Of a stretch of 64,000 nt of DNA, positions 10,781 through 20,813 are shown piece by piece. Each line of letters opens with the position of its first letter. The first letter of the stretch is position 1. The notes beneath the pieces were generated by a model that saw only the letters and a list, made by a program, of their open reading frames with translations, was not told where the DNA came from and searched no databases. The stretch is from Hyperoodon ampullatus (taxonomy: Eukaryota > Chordata > Mammalia > Artiodactyla > Ziphiidae). The DNA is taken from contig OX457057.1 of NCBI GenBank assembly GCA_949752795.1, forward strand, positions 10,592,632 through 10,656,631, given 5' to 3'. The position numbers were made by a program, and so were the translations under genes.

Positions 10781-11225
10781 AATAATAACCTTTGAAAATA
10801 TCCCAAGTGAGAATTTTGGTGACGTACTAAAAGAAAATGAAGTCAGATCAAAGCATATCTTCTTTGTCTTAGGTTTAACATCATTTGGAATAACTTCCCT
10901 GTCCTTCCACTAAATTTTTCTTTAGTTCCTTCCAGAATTCTGAGCAGAACAGGCCACTGGTGAGTTGGCCCATGGGAGAAGAGATTGGCTGGGTTTAAAT
11001 TTGGAGAGATTGGGGTGGTCAAGCAATGAATATTATGTATCTCACTCAGCAGTCATCATCAGATTCTTACTGATGCTCTGAAGACCCTGGTTTCCACCAC
11101 TTCTCAACAGAAGATCACTGGTCAAGTGCCCAATAAGTCACAGTCTATGAGGGACCTCTAATCAGACCTGTCTCAGTAAGATTTGGAAATTCCTGATCTT
11201 TCTGACTCTCTGGCTTCACCCTGTC
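10781..11225. other. Unique DNA
   Basis: No repeat or gene is recognised. Confidence 0.4.
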
Positions 11226-11366
11226 TACTCAAAGTGTAGAGCAGCAGCAACAGCATCACGTAGGAGCAGAAATGCAAGATTCTAGGCTCCACTGCAAACC
11301 TACTCAATCAGAATCTGCATTGTAACAGGATCTCAGGATTTTCATAGGCACATTAAAGTTGGGGAA
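11226..11366. mobile_element. hAT MITE fragment
   Basis: It carries 'gcaacagcatcacgtaggag', 'cagaaatgcaagattctagg', 'tcaatcagaatctgcat' and 'aggcacattaaagttgggg', the order expected of the MER5-related MITE family. Confidence 0.6.
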
Positions 11367-11384
11367 ACACAGCTATAGACCAGT

Positions 11385-11585
11385 GCTATCCAATAAAACT
11401 TTCTGCAATGATGGAAATGTCTATATCTGTACTGTTCAATATGGTAGCTGCTGGCCACATATGGCCATCGAGCATTTGAAATGTGGCTAGTGTGACTGAG
11501 GAACTGAATTTTAAATTTAATTTTAATCATATTAAATTTAAATATCCCATATGGCTAATATATGACTAATGGCTACCATATTGGA
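11385..11585. mobile_element. Palindromic-ended DNA transposon remnant
   Basis: It begins 'gtgctatccaataaaacttt' and ends 'ggctaatggctaccatattgg'. The outer ends and the inner 'caatatggtagctgctggcc' are inverted relatives, with a TTTAAATTTAA core. This matches a widespread mammalian hAT-type MITE whose exact name I do not assign. Confidence 0.6.
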
Positions 11586-11662
11586 TGGCTGTAAATCCTT
11601 CTAAAAGTTGGCTCCATCTTACCTCTCCAATGGACCCTCTGCATTATGGTTACTTGTCTTTC

Positions 11663-11742
11663 CAAAAAAGTAAAAAAGGAAAGGAAAGGAAAGGAAGGGA
11701 GGAAGGAAGGAAAGAAGGAAAAAAAGGACGAAATGAAAGAAA
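11663..11742. repeat. Purine-rich (GGAAA/GGAA)n tract
   Basis: A long A/G-only strand with GGAAA then GGAA units. Such mirror-like purine tracts can form triplexes. Confidence 0.9.
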
Positions 11743-11856
11743 CAAATCACCCTTTAGCTATACTCTTCACCTGGGTGCAAAGAGTGTGGAGCTATACTAT
11801 GGGAGGAGTGATTTCCATTCTCACACTCTCCCCCCAGCTGAGTTCACCCTCAGGTT

Positions 11857-11892
11857 ATGCCAGCAAGACAGCTCATGCCAGCAAGACAGCTC
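11857..11892. repeat. Perfect 18-bp tandem duplication
   Basis: 'atgccagcaagacagctc' occurs twice without mismatch at 11857-11874 and 11875-11892. It is outside any recognised repeat. Confidence 0.97.
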
Positions 11893-11994
11893 ACAATTAT
11901 GACTATAAAACTCTATTTGAGCAAGCAAAGAAAATGTGTTTGTATGGAGGAAAAGGATATTTAAAGAACTTTAGAGAATAAGAATGATAAAGTA

Positions 11995-12290
11995 TTAAAC
12001 CTTCTCCATGTCCCAGGCTAAGTTCTTTATATTCACAATTTCATTTAATCCTCACAACAAGAAGGTAGAGATTTTTGTCTTCTTGGTCACTGCTGATTCC
12101 CAAGTGTTTGGAGCAGTGAATGGCACATAGCAGATGCTTAAGTAACAGTTAAATGGATGAACTATTATCCCCATTTTAGAGATGACAAAATCGAGGCACA
12201 AAGCAGTTAAGTAATTTTCCTGAGGCCATAGAGTGACAGGGCAAGGATTTAAGCCCCTGCAGTAGAGGCTCCAAAACCCCTCTCAGCATC
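11995..12290 (-). repeat. MIR SINE interrupted by an L2 3' end
   Basis: Reverse MIR runs to about 12073 ('atttcatttaatcctcacaa', 'caagaaggtagag'). It is broken by a plus-strand L2 tail (about 12074-12163: 'gcacatagcagatgcttaag') and resumes at 12164 ('actattatccccattttag', then 'gatgacaaaatcgaggcac'). The order shows that the L2 copy landed in an existing MIR. Confidence 0.7.
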
Positions 12291-12469
12291 ATGCATGGAT
12301 ACCCAGCCTGTTTGACCACGTTAATAAATGATGGTCCATCTGCTGCTTCTCCTGGATTCACCTATGCTACTTGAGGCAGGAGCAGAGTTTAGATATAAAG
12401 GGAAGGCTTGATTTTAAAATATTTGTTGAATGCCTGCCATTTGCCACACTCTAGGGAAGCAGTGGTATG

Positions 12470-12625
12470 TAGCAGTGTTTCATCACCTTTAATGTGCTTA
12501 TGAATCTCCTGGGGATCTTGTTGAAATGCAGATTCTGATTCAGTAGGTCTAAGGTGGGGCCTGAGGTCCTGCATTTCTAACCAGCTTCCTGGAGATGCCA
12601 AGGCCACTGGTCCAAGAATAGCAGT
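12470..12625. mobile_element. hAT MITE (MER5-related)
   Basis: It includes 'tgaaatgcagattctgattc', 'agtaggtctaaggtgggg' and 'cctgcatttctaacc', all diagnostic of this MITE family. Confidence 0.7.
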
Positions 12626-12639
12626 TGGAGAGTGAGCAG

Positions 12640-12900
12640 CACAGCCCTGCTCTCAGGGAGCTCATAGTCAGGGGGTGGAGGGGAGGGAGTTCACAATGAC
12701 ATTGCAGAGTGACAATTACTCCGATAGGATACAGTAGGTGCTGTAGGGCTTGTGAAGGGACAGCCAACTGTCACTTCCTGGAGGAAGCGACATGGAGCTG
12801 AGACTTAAAACAGGCATAGGAGGTGAGGTAGATAAAGGAAGTAATGGAAGGGTATTCCAGGAAGAAGGAACAGCATGTGCAAAGAATGGGAGGCTCAAGC
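12640..12900 (+). repeat. Ancient dispersed repeat, family unassigned
   Basis: It shares 'ggaacagcatgtgcaaag' (12867) and the preceding 'attccaggaagaa' with copies at about 47145 ('gggacagcatgtgcgaagg') and 30127 ('ggaacaatcagggcaaagg'). Related gain-score-like text recurs at 19640, 40060, 43225 and 49190. The recurrence within the window identifies it as interspersed, but I cannot name the family. Confidence 0.5.
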
Positions 12901-13189
12901 AAGGATGGGGCATCTGGGGATGTCCTGACATCCTGTGGTGCACCTGCTTCTCCCAGGGCAAATACCATATCTAAAGGATGGCGTGTTGGGTTTCAAATGC
13001 TGCCTTTTCTTGTCTGCAGGCTGGAGCCCAGGTCACCTGCAGATAAACAGCTTACTCTGAATCCCATCCTCCAAGCACTGCTTGGTTCTAGTTGGTATTT
13101 CTGATTTCCCGTTTGATGTTTGGAATCCTCTGCCCAGTGCTCCTCAGCCCCATGCAATGCTCTGGCGTCCCCTGGAAGCCTAATGAGGC

Positions 13190-13640
13190 AGTTGCCGTGG
13201 TAACCCAGTGACATCCCTCTGTAGCTGATGCTAATGCCGTAGCTCCCCAAACCCTGTGCCTCTTTCTCTCTGTTTGGTAAATTAATAACATTTAAATTAA
13301 ACATATTAATTTATTTCATGTCAATTAATGTGTATGTTAAGCTGCATGCTGGCTTCACCCTCCCCTCCCCGCAACACCCATTAATTAACTCCAGCCACAT
13401 TGGGAGCACGTCAGAGAAGGTTGCAATAGCTTCCAGCAAACTGCAATTACAATACTCTGCTCCTATGTAGAAAGTAATCAATGTCAAAATAATTGCTTTT
13501 CACAAGTCTACAGTCAGCTGTCTTGTCAGATAGTTAACTTATAATTATAACCATTTGGATTTTTAAAACTAAGATATGTAGCCAAAATACTAGATGGAAA
13601 AGCAGTGGCTGCTAATGCAACTAATTGTGTTGAATATCTC
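13190..13640. promoter_or_regulatory. Candidate conserved non-coding element
   Basis: This block has no repeat signature and no coding potential, and it is dense in homeodomain-type cores: 'aaattaataac', 'catattaattta', 'gtcaattaatg', 'cccattaattaact', 'gtaatcaatg' and 'cttataattataac'. A perfect 10-bp inverted repeat ('taaattaata' 13278-13287, 'tattaattta' 13304-13313) lies within it. Such blocks are typical of developmental enhancers in gene deserts or introns. Conservation cannot be measured from one sequence. Confidence 0.35.
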
Positions 13641-15750
13641 TCTTTTTTCAATCTTTTTTTTTCCAGTACCAGTCATCTCTCTCTAAGGCTAGTGATGACT
13701 AGGCAAGTTTGAGTTCCCATTTCAGGAACCATGGTTCCCAAGAGGTACTTACAGAGAAATGTTGAACATGCCAGTGAGTTCCACTGGACCCCAAACGAGC
13801 CAGTTTTTGCCTGTCTTTATTTTCTGTCTTTGTGGAGATGGTGGGAAAGCTGGTTTCTCCAAATGAGATTATGTTCCTAGAATCTGCGCTCCCTGGAGGG
13901 GCATGGGTACTGCCAAGCTTCGTGTGTGCCTTGCTAATCTCATTGGAGCAGCTTCTCTTTCCCCAAACTCTCTTTGCACAGGTTTTTAGCATGTACCGGT
14001 GTCTTTCTCCAAGCTTTGGGGCACAACTCTTTATCTATGGTAAAGACTGGTGTCTGGGAAACTGCACATAGGTGAATGCCACTCGCACTTCTTCATTCTG
14101 GCAGGAAGTGGAGCTATGGGAAGGCTGATGGCTATGCACAGGCTTCTACCAGGGATCCAGTATTGCGCCTTTCAGATTGGGTGTGCCGGAGACCTCCTCA
14201 CGTTGTAGCCTTAGATATGATGTGTTATGTCCTGGTGGATCCTGGAGCTCCAATTTGTCTACCATCTAATCACCTCCCCCTGCACGTCCAGCCAGCCAGC
14301 TGGATATTGACCAGCTGCATTCTTGCACAGGCTTGCCTCTGTGTTAGGCTCTGGGGATTGAGAGGCGAGCAAGGAGAGTTTGCCCAAAGCCCACCTAGAT
14401 TAGAGCTGGGACATGACCCCATTCTTTATCATTGGGGTTTTGTTAAAGAGCAAAACAGGTTTATCATTTCTGCTATTGATTTGTGGAGACCACTTTTGAC
14501 GTTTTACAGTCACTAAAGACATTTATCTTCCAAAGTCAAATATTTCCTTTGTCAAAGCTTGCTCCTATCTGTAGTTTACAAAGGTTTGTTTTGGGATAGA
14601 AAGTAGGAAAAAAAAAAAACCCAACGACATCTACATGGCATGTGCACACACATGCACACACCTCTCAATTTATCCATTTTCCTGGAGTTATAACTGCTTC
14701 TCCTCCAGCTTGGGCAGATGGGTGTTTATTACCAGGGTAAAGAATTGCAGGAATGAGGGTACCACAAGTTACTAAAGATTTAAGGACAGGATGCTAAAAA
14801 ATGACTTTGCAGGTTTTACAAGTATAAGGGGAACTACCTGTTTTATGTATGCAGGAAAATTGAATTTACGATCTCCTCTAAACCAGCAACTATGCCTCTT
14901 GACCCAGCAACTGCTGCACTGTAGGCAGTTAATGAATATTTATTTTAAGGTCCCGGATTTCTTTATGTCTTTATACAAGCCTCTAATCTATTTTGTGCCT
15001 GCTGTTTCTCCTGACTTAAAAATAGGTGTGATACCTTCCTTCCTCATAGATATGTCAGGAATTGGTTGAAAAGCCATTTGTAGGACTCTTACATGCTACC
15101 TGGCATGCCAAATTGTAACCCTCCTAATTGGAGGGCTGGAATACTATTTGCTTATAATCTATTTGTAATTATTAGTCATTTACTTCATAGGGTTGGTTTG
15201 GAGGCACCTGAAGAGGTATGTCCAAATACCACGTGTATATCCGTAAGTGGACTTCAATAAGGTTCTATGTTGATATAATTATATGCAAAAAAAGGAATTG
15301 ATCAGTAGTACAGGGAGGATTCCAGAACACATACTTTGTTTCCTTCCTCATCATGAGGCTTCATGAGCTAATTCTTACGGAGTGGCTAGTTCTGGCCAGA
15401 TGAAGGATGCTTAGTGAGGATTTTGCAGGTGACCAGCACTGACGTAATTCATTATCTCGTGTAGGCAGAGAGAATGGTTTTCTTTGTTCTGGAAATGCAT
15501 GGGGAAGATGCTGCTTTGGCCTTGTCTAATTTTCAAGAAAAATGAGAAGATACATCTTAGGACCTGCAGTCTTCCTTCCTGAGAATAAAAGGCAGAGAGC
15601 TTTCCTTTCAGTTCTATGGCCGGCTGTATTTTTGCTACAGGATTTGAAAATAATGGAGTTGGGTTGTCATGGCAATGCATCCCGTGTTGTAGTTTTGATA
15701 TTGTGGCTGATTTCTCAACACTACTTTTATGTCAAGAACTGCTGAAAGTT
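13641..15750. other. Unique DNA, no gene supported
   Basis: No repeat was recognised over about 2.1 kb, apart from short homopolymer runs. A 146-codon plus-strand frame at 14076-14516 has no domain, signal peptide or biased composition and no convincing splice context. It is treated as chance. Confidence 0.4.
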
Positions 15751-15752
15751 TC

Positions 15753-15846
15753 TCGATACTGTGCTTCAAGGGCACGCGGACCGGCAGCTTAGACGTCGGA
15801 CGAAGGAGCAGGTGTGAGGCTTGCCTTCCTTCCTGGGTATCGTCGA
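15753..15846. promoter_or_regulatory. Small CpG cluster with a GACGTC palindrome
   Basis: Nine CpG dinucleotides fall within about 94 bp ('cacgcggaccgg', 'gacgtcggacg', 'atcgtcgaca') in a CpG-poor neighbourhood. 'gacgtc' resembles half to core CREB/ATF sites. It is far too short for a standard CpG island. It may be a hypomethylated regulatory element, or young sequence. Confidence 0.3.
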
Positions 15847-16140
15847 CAGAGTGGAATTCTTGAGTCTCTGAGATTGAGAGCAAAATCTAAAGAAACTTGG
15901 TATCCTTATTTAAGAAAACCACTTTTGTACACCTAACATCTCTCAGAACTGCTGGGCTGAACTTTTCTCTCCAAACAAAATTATTTCCCAACTTGGGAAC
16001 GTGTATATTACGTCGGATGGCTGGTGGTCCTTCATGATCATTGATACCTTCTGTTCCCTTGGTCTGCCTTTTGGGGCTACTCCCTTGGGGTCTTCTTAGG
16101 CTCCTCCTCTCTGGCCCGTCTAATGGGTCACCAAGTCTTG

Positions 16141-16410
16141 TCATTTTTTAGAATGATAAGCAACATTTGTTGATCGCTTTCTCAGTGATTGATACCATCT
16201 TAAGTTCATTGCATGCAATATCAGACTTAACTTGGACATCAACCCTGTGAGGTTGATAACATTCCTTATTCTCCTCAGTACATAGATAGGAACCTGGAGG
16301 CATAAGAAGATCAAATTACTTGCTCAAGTTCACATAGAATAGGGACGGCAGGGTCAGGGTTCAAACCCAGAGCCTGTGCTCTTAGCCACTGTGCCTACAC
16401 TGCCCACATT
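16141..16410 (-). repeat. MIR SINE, near full length
   Basis: The reverse MIR order is complete: 'acatttgttgatcgctttc', 'aaccctgtgaggttgataac', 'caagttcacatagaatagg', 'gttcaaacccagagcctg' and 'tgctcttagccactgtgcc'. Confidence 0.85.
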
Positions 16411-16429
16411 TTGTCTCCTTCGTGCCTAT

Positions 16430-17055
16430 AGCATCCACCAACCTCTGTCCATCCCCACCACCAGCTCAGACTCCCCTTGTCTCTTGCTGGAATCACTGCC
16501 CCAGCCTCCTGAGCTTATCCCTCTCTCTCAGTCTGGCCCATTTCCAATCTGTTCTTCATGCTGCCACCATAGTGATTGTTTTGAATTTCCATCATAGTTA
16601 CACCCCATCCCATCCCTGCTCAACGCCTTCAATGGACTCTCAGTGCCTCCCTGATGTCGCCCTAACTCTTTAATGTGTATGTGAGTCCTGTGTGTTCTGC
16701 GCCCCCCGCTTGAAATGATAGTGAAAATATCCGTGAACTTGATAATGATGAGAACGGACATTTACTGAGCATATATGCAAAGTGCCAAATGCGTTATGGG
16801 GATCATCTCATTGGATCCTCTCAACAACTCTAATTGGAGCTGGATCGGCTTCAGACAGGGGCAGTGTGACTCCCGGCCCTCGACTTTTAACCACATCGTC
16901 CTGCTTCCCCTGCCTTCTGCACCCCGGGTGTACTGAGCAACTTGCAGTCTCCCCAGGGGCTGTGTGTTCTCTCACCTCTGGACCTTCACCCTGAGCCTCC
17001 CCCCTGCCTAGCACTGTGCCTGGCACATGAAGACGTTTGTTGAATGAATGGAAGA
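16430..17055 (+). repeat. L2 LINE 3' region, split by a MIR
   Basis: The left part (about 16430-16700) has the L2 3' signature 'ctcagtctggcccatttcc', 'gctgccaccatagtgatt', then 'tgctcaacgccttcaatgg'. The right part (about 16910-17055) continues with 'tgagcaacttgcagtctcc', 'tctcacctctggaccttc', 'gcactgtgcctggcacatg' and 'tgttgaatgaatgg'. A minus-strand MIR (16738-16905: 'acatttactgagcatatatg', 'ggatcatctcattggatcc', 'cttttaaccacat') sits between them. Confidence 0.7.
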
Positions 17056-18289
17056 ACTTCATAGAAGATGTCATACTGTTCAGAATCCACTGGGGCCACT
17101 AACGTATCAGAGGGGGAAACAAGCCCAGTAACACAAGACAAAACCAAAAGAGAAGCCAGTGATGGGGAGGATTACCGAGGGAGGATGAGTAAAACCAGAG
17201 GCGGGAGAGGACAGGACTTGAGAGCCAAGATGGGCAACTGACTTTGTCTCCAACCTGAGAGGTAACACTGGGAATACACAGCAAGGTGACCAGTGGGGTC
17301 AGGAATCAAAGTGGCAGGCTCTGAATTCCACAAACCAGGGATGGGGGCTGCTGTGTAATTCCTGGAGACAGTAAAGCAGCTCTGTTGACACTGACGACTT
17401 GATTCCTCCCCACCAACTGACTGAGGTACAGGGGTCACCTTCTCCTGGCTGTGCAAGTACCAAGTTAGATACTGGATAAGGCTGTTAAAACAGGCTGATG
17501 AAAAGCCTTGCCAAAGAGCTTGCGATTTTATTGTGTAATCTATGGAGAGCCGCTGGAAGGCAATTTGAAACACACAAATTCTCCCCAGCCTACTGGGAAG
17601 TTTAGATTAATACCTAATCACAGCAGCCATGGCAAAACTTCCAGAAGCCCATGTCAAGCAAAGCAGATGAAATTGGAATCCTCTCCTAGCAAAATCAGTT
17701 TCTCATTACTTCTTCATTCCTCAAACACACGCAAGGGAGACTCAGAATTTGTAAAGGGAAGTAAACCTGGGAAGCAGTGCTTAGTTCTCTATTAACCCAG
17801 CTCACTCTTCACCGGAGCTGGAACTAGCAGATCTTCTCTTCCATCCAGGCAGGGTGATTCCGTTAGGAGGATGAGCATGGAAAACCTGAGCTGGAGTGAC
17901 ATTGGGCCCAGCAAGGCTGTGTTTCCATTGTGTGCCTTTGATTGCTGAATGGAGTTATTAGCTCCACTAAGAATGTCATCTAAATACAAATCTCCTGTCT
18001 GACTAATAGATAAATGCTCCTTTTGGCCTTGATTTTCCAAACAACCTATGTCAGGTGTCTGGACATAATGGCAAAGCTAGACCTGGACTCACACCACAAA
18101 AGGGAAAAGAAATGTACATGATCACGAGCTAATTTAAATGTAGCAGGAGACGTGGGTGTTTCTTTTAGCTAACCTTTTCTCCCCCCTGTCCCACCCCACC
18201 CCGGTGCTTTTGCAAAAACTTTCTGAGAGCCCCTGGGAGACTTCATCCAGCCTGACTGCAATGAGAGACTGTGAAATAAGGACCGAATT
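17056..18289. other. Unique DNA, possible conserved stretch near 17.9-18.05 kb
   Basis: No repeat is recognised. About 17930-18040 ('tgattgctgaatggagttat', 'gactaatagataaatgctcc') is repeat-free and AT-biased, like the neighbouring candidate element. No exon was found. Confidence 0.3.
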
Positions 18290-18500
18290 GGTTAATTCTA
18301 ATATTGCACCATTAAGGGAATTGATTTCTTTTCCATGGAGCCAAATTGGATTAATTATATGCATGCAGAGTATACTTAACAAATGGCATAATTCAAAGGT
18401 GCAGAGCTGGGTCATGGACAATTTGGTTCTTTGTTTTCCAACTGACAAGGCATTTGCCATTTACACTCCGAATGAAATATGCTGGGTTTGAACATTCTAG
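18290..18500. promoter_or_regulatory. Candidate conserved non-coding element
   Basis: Repeat-free sequence with clustered homeodomain/POU-like cores: 'ttggttaattctaatatt', 'accattaaggg', 'ggattaattatatgcatgc' and 'ggcataattc'. No reading frame crosses it with coding character. The inference rests on composition and on the absence of repeats. Confidence 0.3.
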
Positions 18501-19639
18501 TGGTCTTACTGTTGGTCGATGGGCTTTGATGCGTTTATTTTTTCCCCCTAGCTTATATACGTAATGCTACAGATTACCACTGGTGGAGTTAAGACACAGC
18601 CAGAAGAGAGAGAGCTCACGGTTCACTGGTTGCAGTTAGTGCCTGATCAGAATACGAGTGCATCAATCCAACTTACCCCTTGACTATCAGCCTGCTCTGT
18701 GTAATTAAGGGATGAGGCCTGGCTTGCCGCCCTTTCTTCACCCAGTAAGGACTGGTCTGAAGCATTAAGTTCTGAAGGCAGAGTTGGCCTTGTGGTGACA
18801 TCCCCAATGGCGCCTATTGGGCAGGTGACAAAGATGGGGGAAGGCTCTGTGCCCTCAGCACTTACAGGGAGCAGCATGTGGTGGGGGTGGGGGGGTGGGG
18901 GCGGGGCGTGGTAAGGCTCCGCTAAAGCTTTCATTAGGTGAGAGATGACAGAGAGACAGCAATCTTAAGTTTCTTCCTCTTATACCTGCAGGCTGAGCCT
19001 TGACAAAGTTATAAAGAACGTCCTGGCGTTCCCCTTCCCCCGCAACACACACCTTCTTTTGCTCCTTCTACAGGGACACCGGGAGGTGTTACTGCATCTC
19101 TGGTCTTGCAAGAGGTCCTAGTCTGATGGCAGGACAGACAGAGCAATAGCCTGCTGCTGTCGGCGTCCATGGTTGCCACCGTGGAATTGTGTCGTGATTG
19201 ACAAAAATTTGCCAAAGACAGCATTTGAGGATGTACAGTTTTTTTAATGCCAAAGGCCATGGTTTCAGAAATAACACAGAGTGCTCCTGGATGGAGGGAC
19301 AGACAGCTACCCAGGTCCTCCTAATGCCCCTGTGGACTTCTAGCTGAAGATAAATCACCTGCCCCAAAGCAAGGATTTGGCCAGATGTGAGAAGTTTCTT
19401 CTGCTATTCTTATGGGGACTTTTGGACTCTCTTATTCACTCCCTGTCCCCACAGCTAGGTTTCTGACTATGTGTTTGCTTACTCATCAGATGCAAATATC
19501 TTCTGGCAAAAACCCTCCAATATATTTACTGTGAGATGCAGGGAAACCATTTCCTAGGAGCATCCCTCAGCAAGCTCAGGCTTCAGCCTGTCTGAGGTCC
19601 ACTTTGGCTAGAAATAAATATTTACAAAGTCTTAGGAAG
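18501..19639. other. Unique DNA with a G-rich tract
   Basis: No gene or recognised repeat. Plus-strand G runs at 18881-18911 ('gtgggggtgggggggtgggg', then 'gcggggcg') have four or more G-tracts and fit the G-quadruplex pattern. Confidence 0.5.
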
Positions 19640-19830
19640 TGTTTCTCTGAGAGAATCTGGGAAGGCTTCATAGAGGAGGCATCATCTGACCTGAGTTTTA
19701 ATGCAAGAAGAGGAGTTTTCTAGGTAAACTTTGGAAGGAAGGAGCATCCCTGGCAAGGGAGCCGGCACATGCAAAGGAGAAGAGGCACAAAAGTATGCCT
19801 TTGGGATAACTGGAGTTTGGCATGGTGGAG
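19640..19830 (+). repeat. Ancient dispersed repeat, family unassigned
   Basis: 'gggaaggcttcatagaggag', 'gcatcatctgacctgag' and 'agccggcacatgcaaagg' resemble the copies at 12640 and 47030. Confidence 0.45.
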
Positions 19831-20813
19831 AAGAAGCTGAGCTGGACAGGGGAGTTTCTGTCCCAACTTGGGTGGCCTCAGGTCCAAGGCATATGGGGAT
19901 TTCAGCAGTTTTGGGTGGGAGGAAGGAAGCTGGGAAGGGCAAGACCTTTACTGAGAGGTACTAACTCAGCTCCAGAGGTCAGAGCATGTGGCTCTCCAGG
20001 CTCAGTGTGGTTCAGGCTGTGCTGCAGTGAGTGGAGAGTTTGCATGTTTGAGCACACTGGTCCACGTGTGTTCCATGCATGGGCAGGTTTCATTCCACGT
20101 ATTAACCTAATATCTGAATGTTGGACTCTTTGACAGAATTATACATGTGGTAGAAAATTTAGAAAATACAATAAAATAGATATTTGAATTGCCTATAACC
20201 CCATCAACTGAAGGTAACTACTATTAATCTTTGGGGGTCTATTGTTTATATACATATGTTTTCTGAACAAAAATAAGATCACATAGTATGGATCATTTTA
20301 TTTTATTTTATTTTAATTTAATTTTATTTATTATTTTTAAAACATCTTTATTGGAGTATAATTGCTTTACAACGGTGTGTTAGTTTCTGCTGTATAACAA
20401 AGTGAATCAGCTATACATATACATATATTCCCATTTCTCCTCCCTCTTGCGTCTTCCTCCCACCCTCCCTATCCCAACCCTCCAGGTGGACACAAAGCAC
20501 CGAGCTGATCTCCCTGTGCTATGTGGCTGCTTCCCACTAGCTGTCTATTTTACATTTGGTAGTGTATATATGTCCATGCCACTCTCTCACTTCGTCCCAG
20601 CTTACCCTTCCCCTCCCCGTGTCCTCAAGTCCATTCTCTACATCTGCGTCTTTATTCCTGTCCTGAGCCTAGGTTCTTCAGAACCATTTTTTTTTTTTAG
20701 ATTCCATATATATGTGTTAGCATATGGTATTTGTTTTTCTCTTTCTGACTTACTTCACTCTGTATGACAGACTCTAGGTCCATCCACCTCACTACAAATA
20801 GCTCAATTTCATT

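Noticed and set aside
13640..13690. Polypyrimidine run followed by 'ttccag', resembling a splice acceptor
   Set aside because: No coding frame follows with a donor site or coding bias. Such sites are common by chance.
14076..14516. 146-codon plus-strand open frame in unique DNA
   Set aside because: No recognisable domain, signal peptide, coiled coil or compositional bias, and no convincing splice sites or partner exons. Length is within chance for 64 kb.
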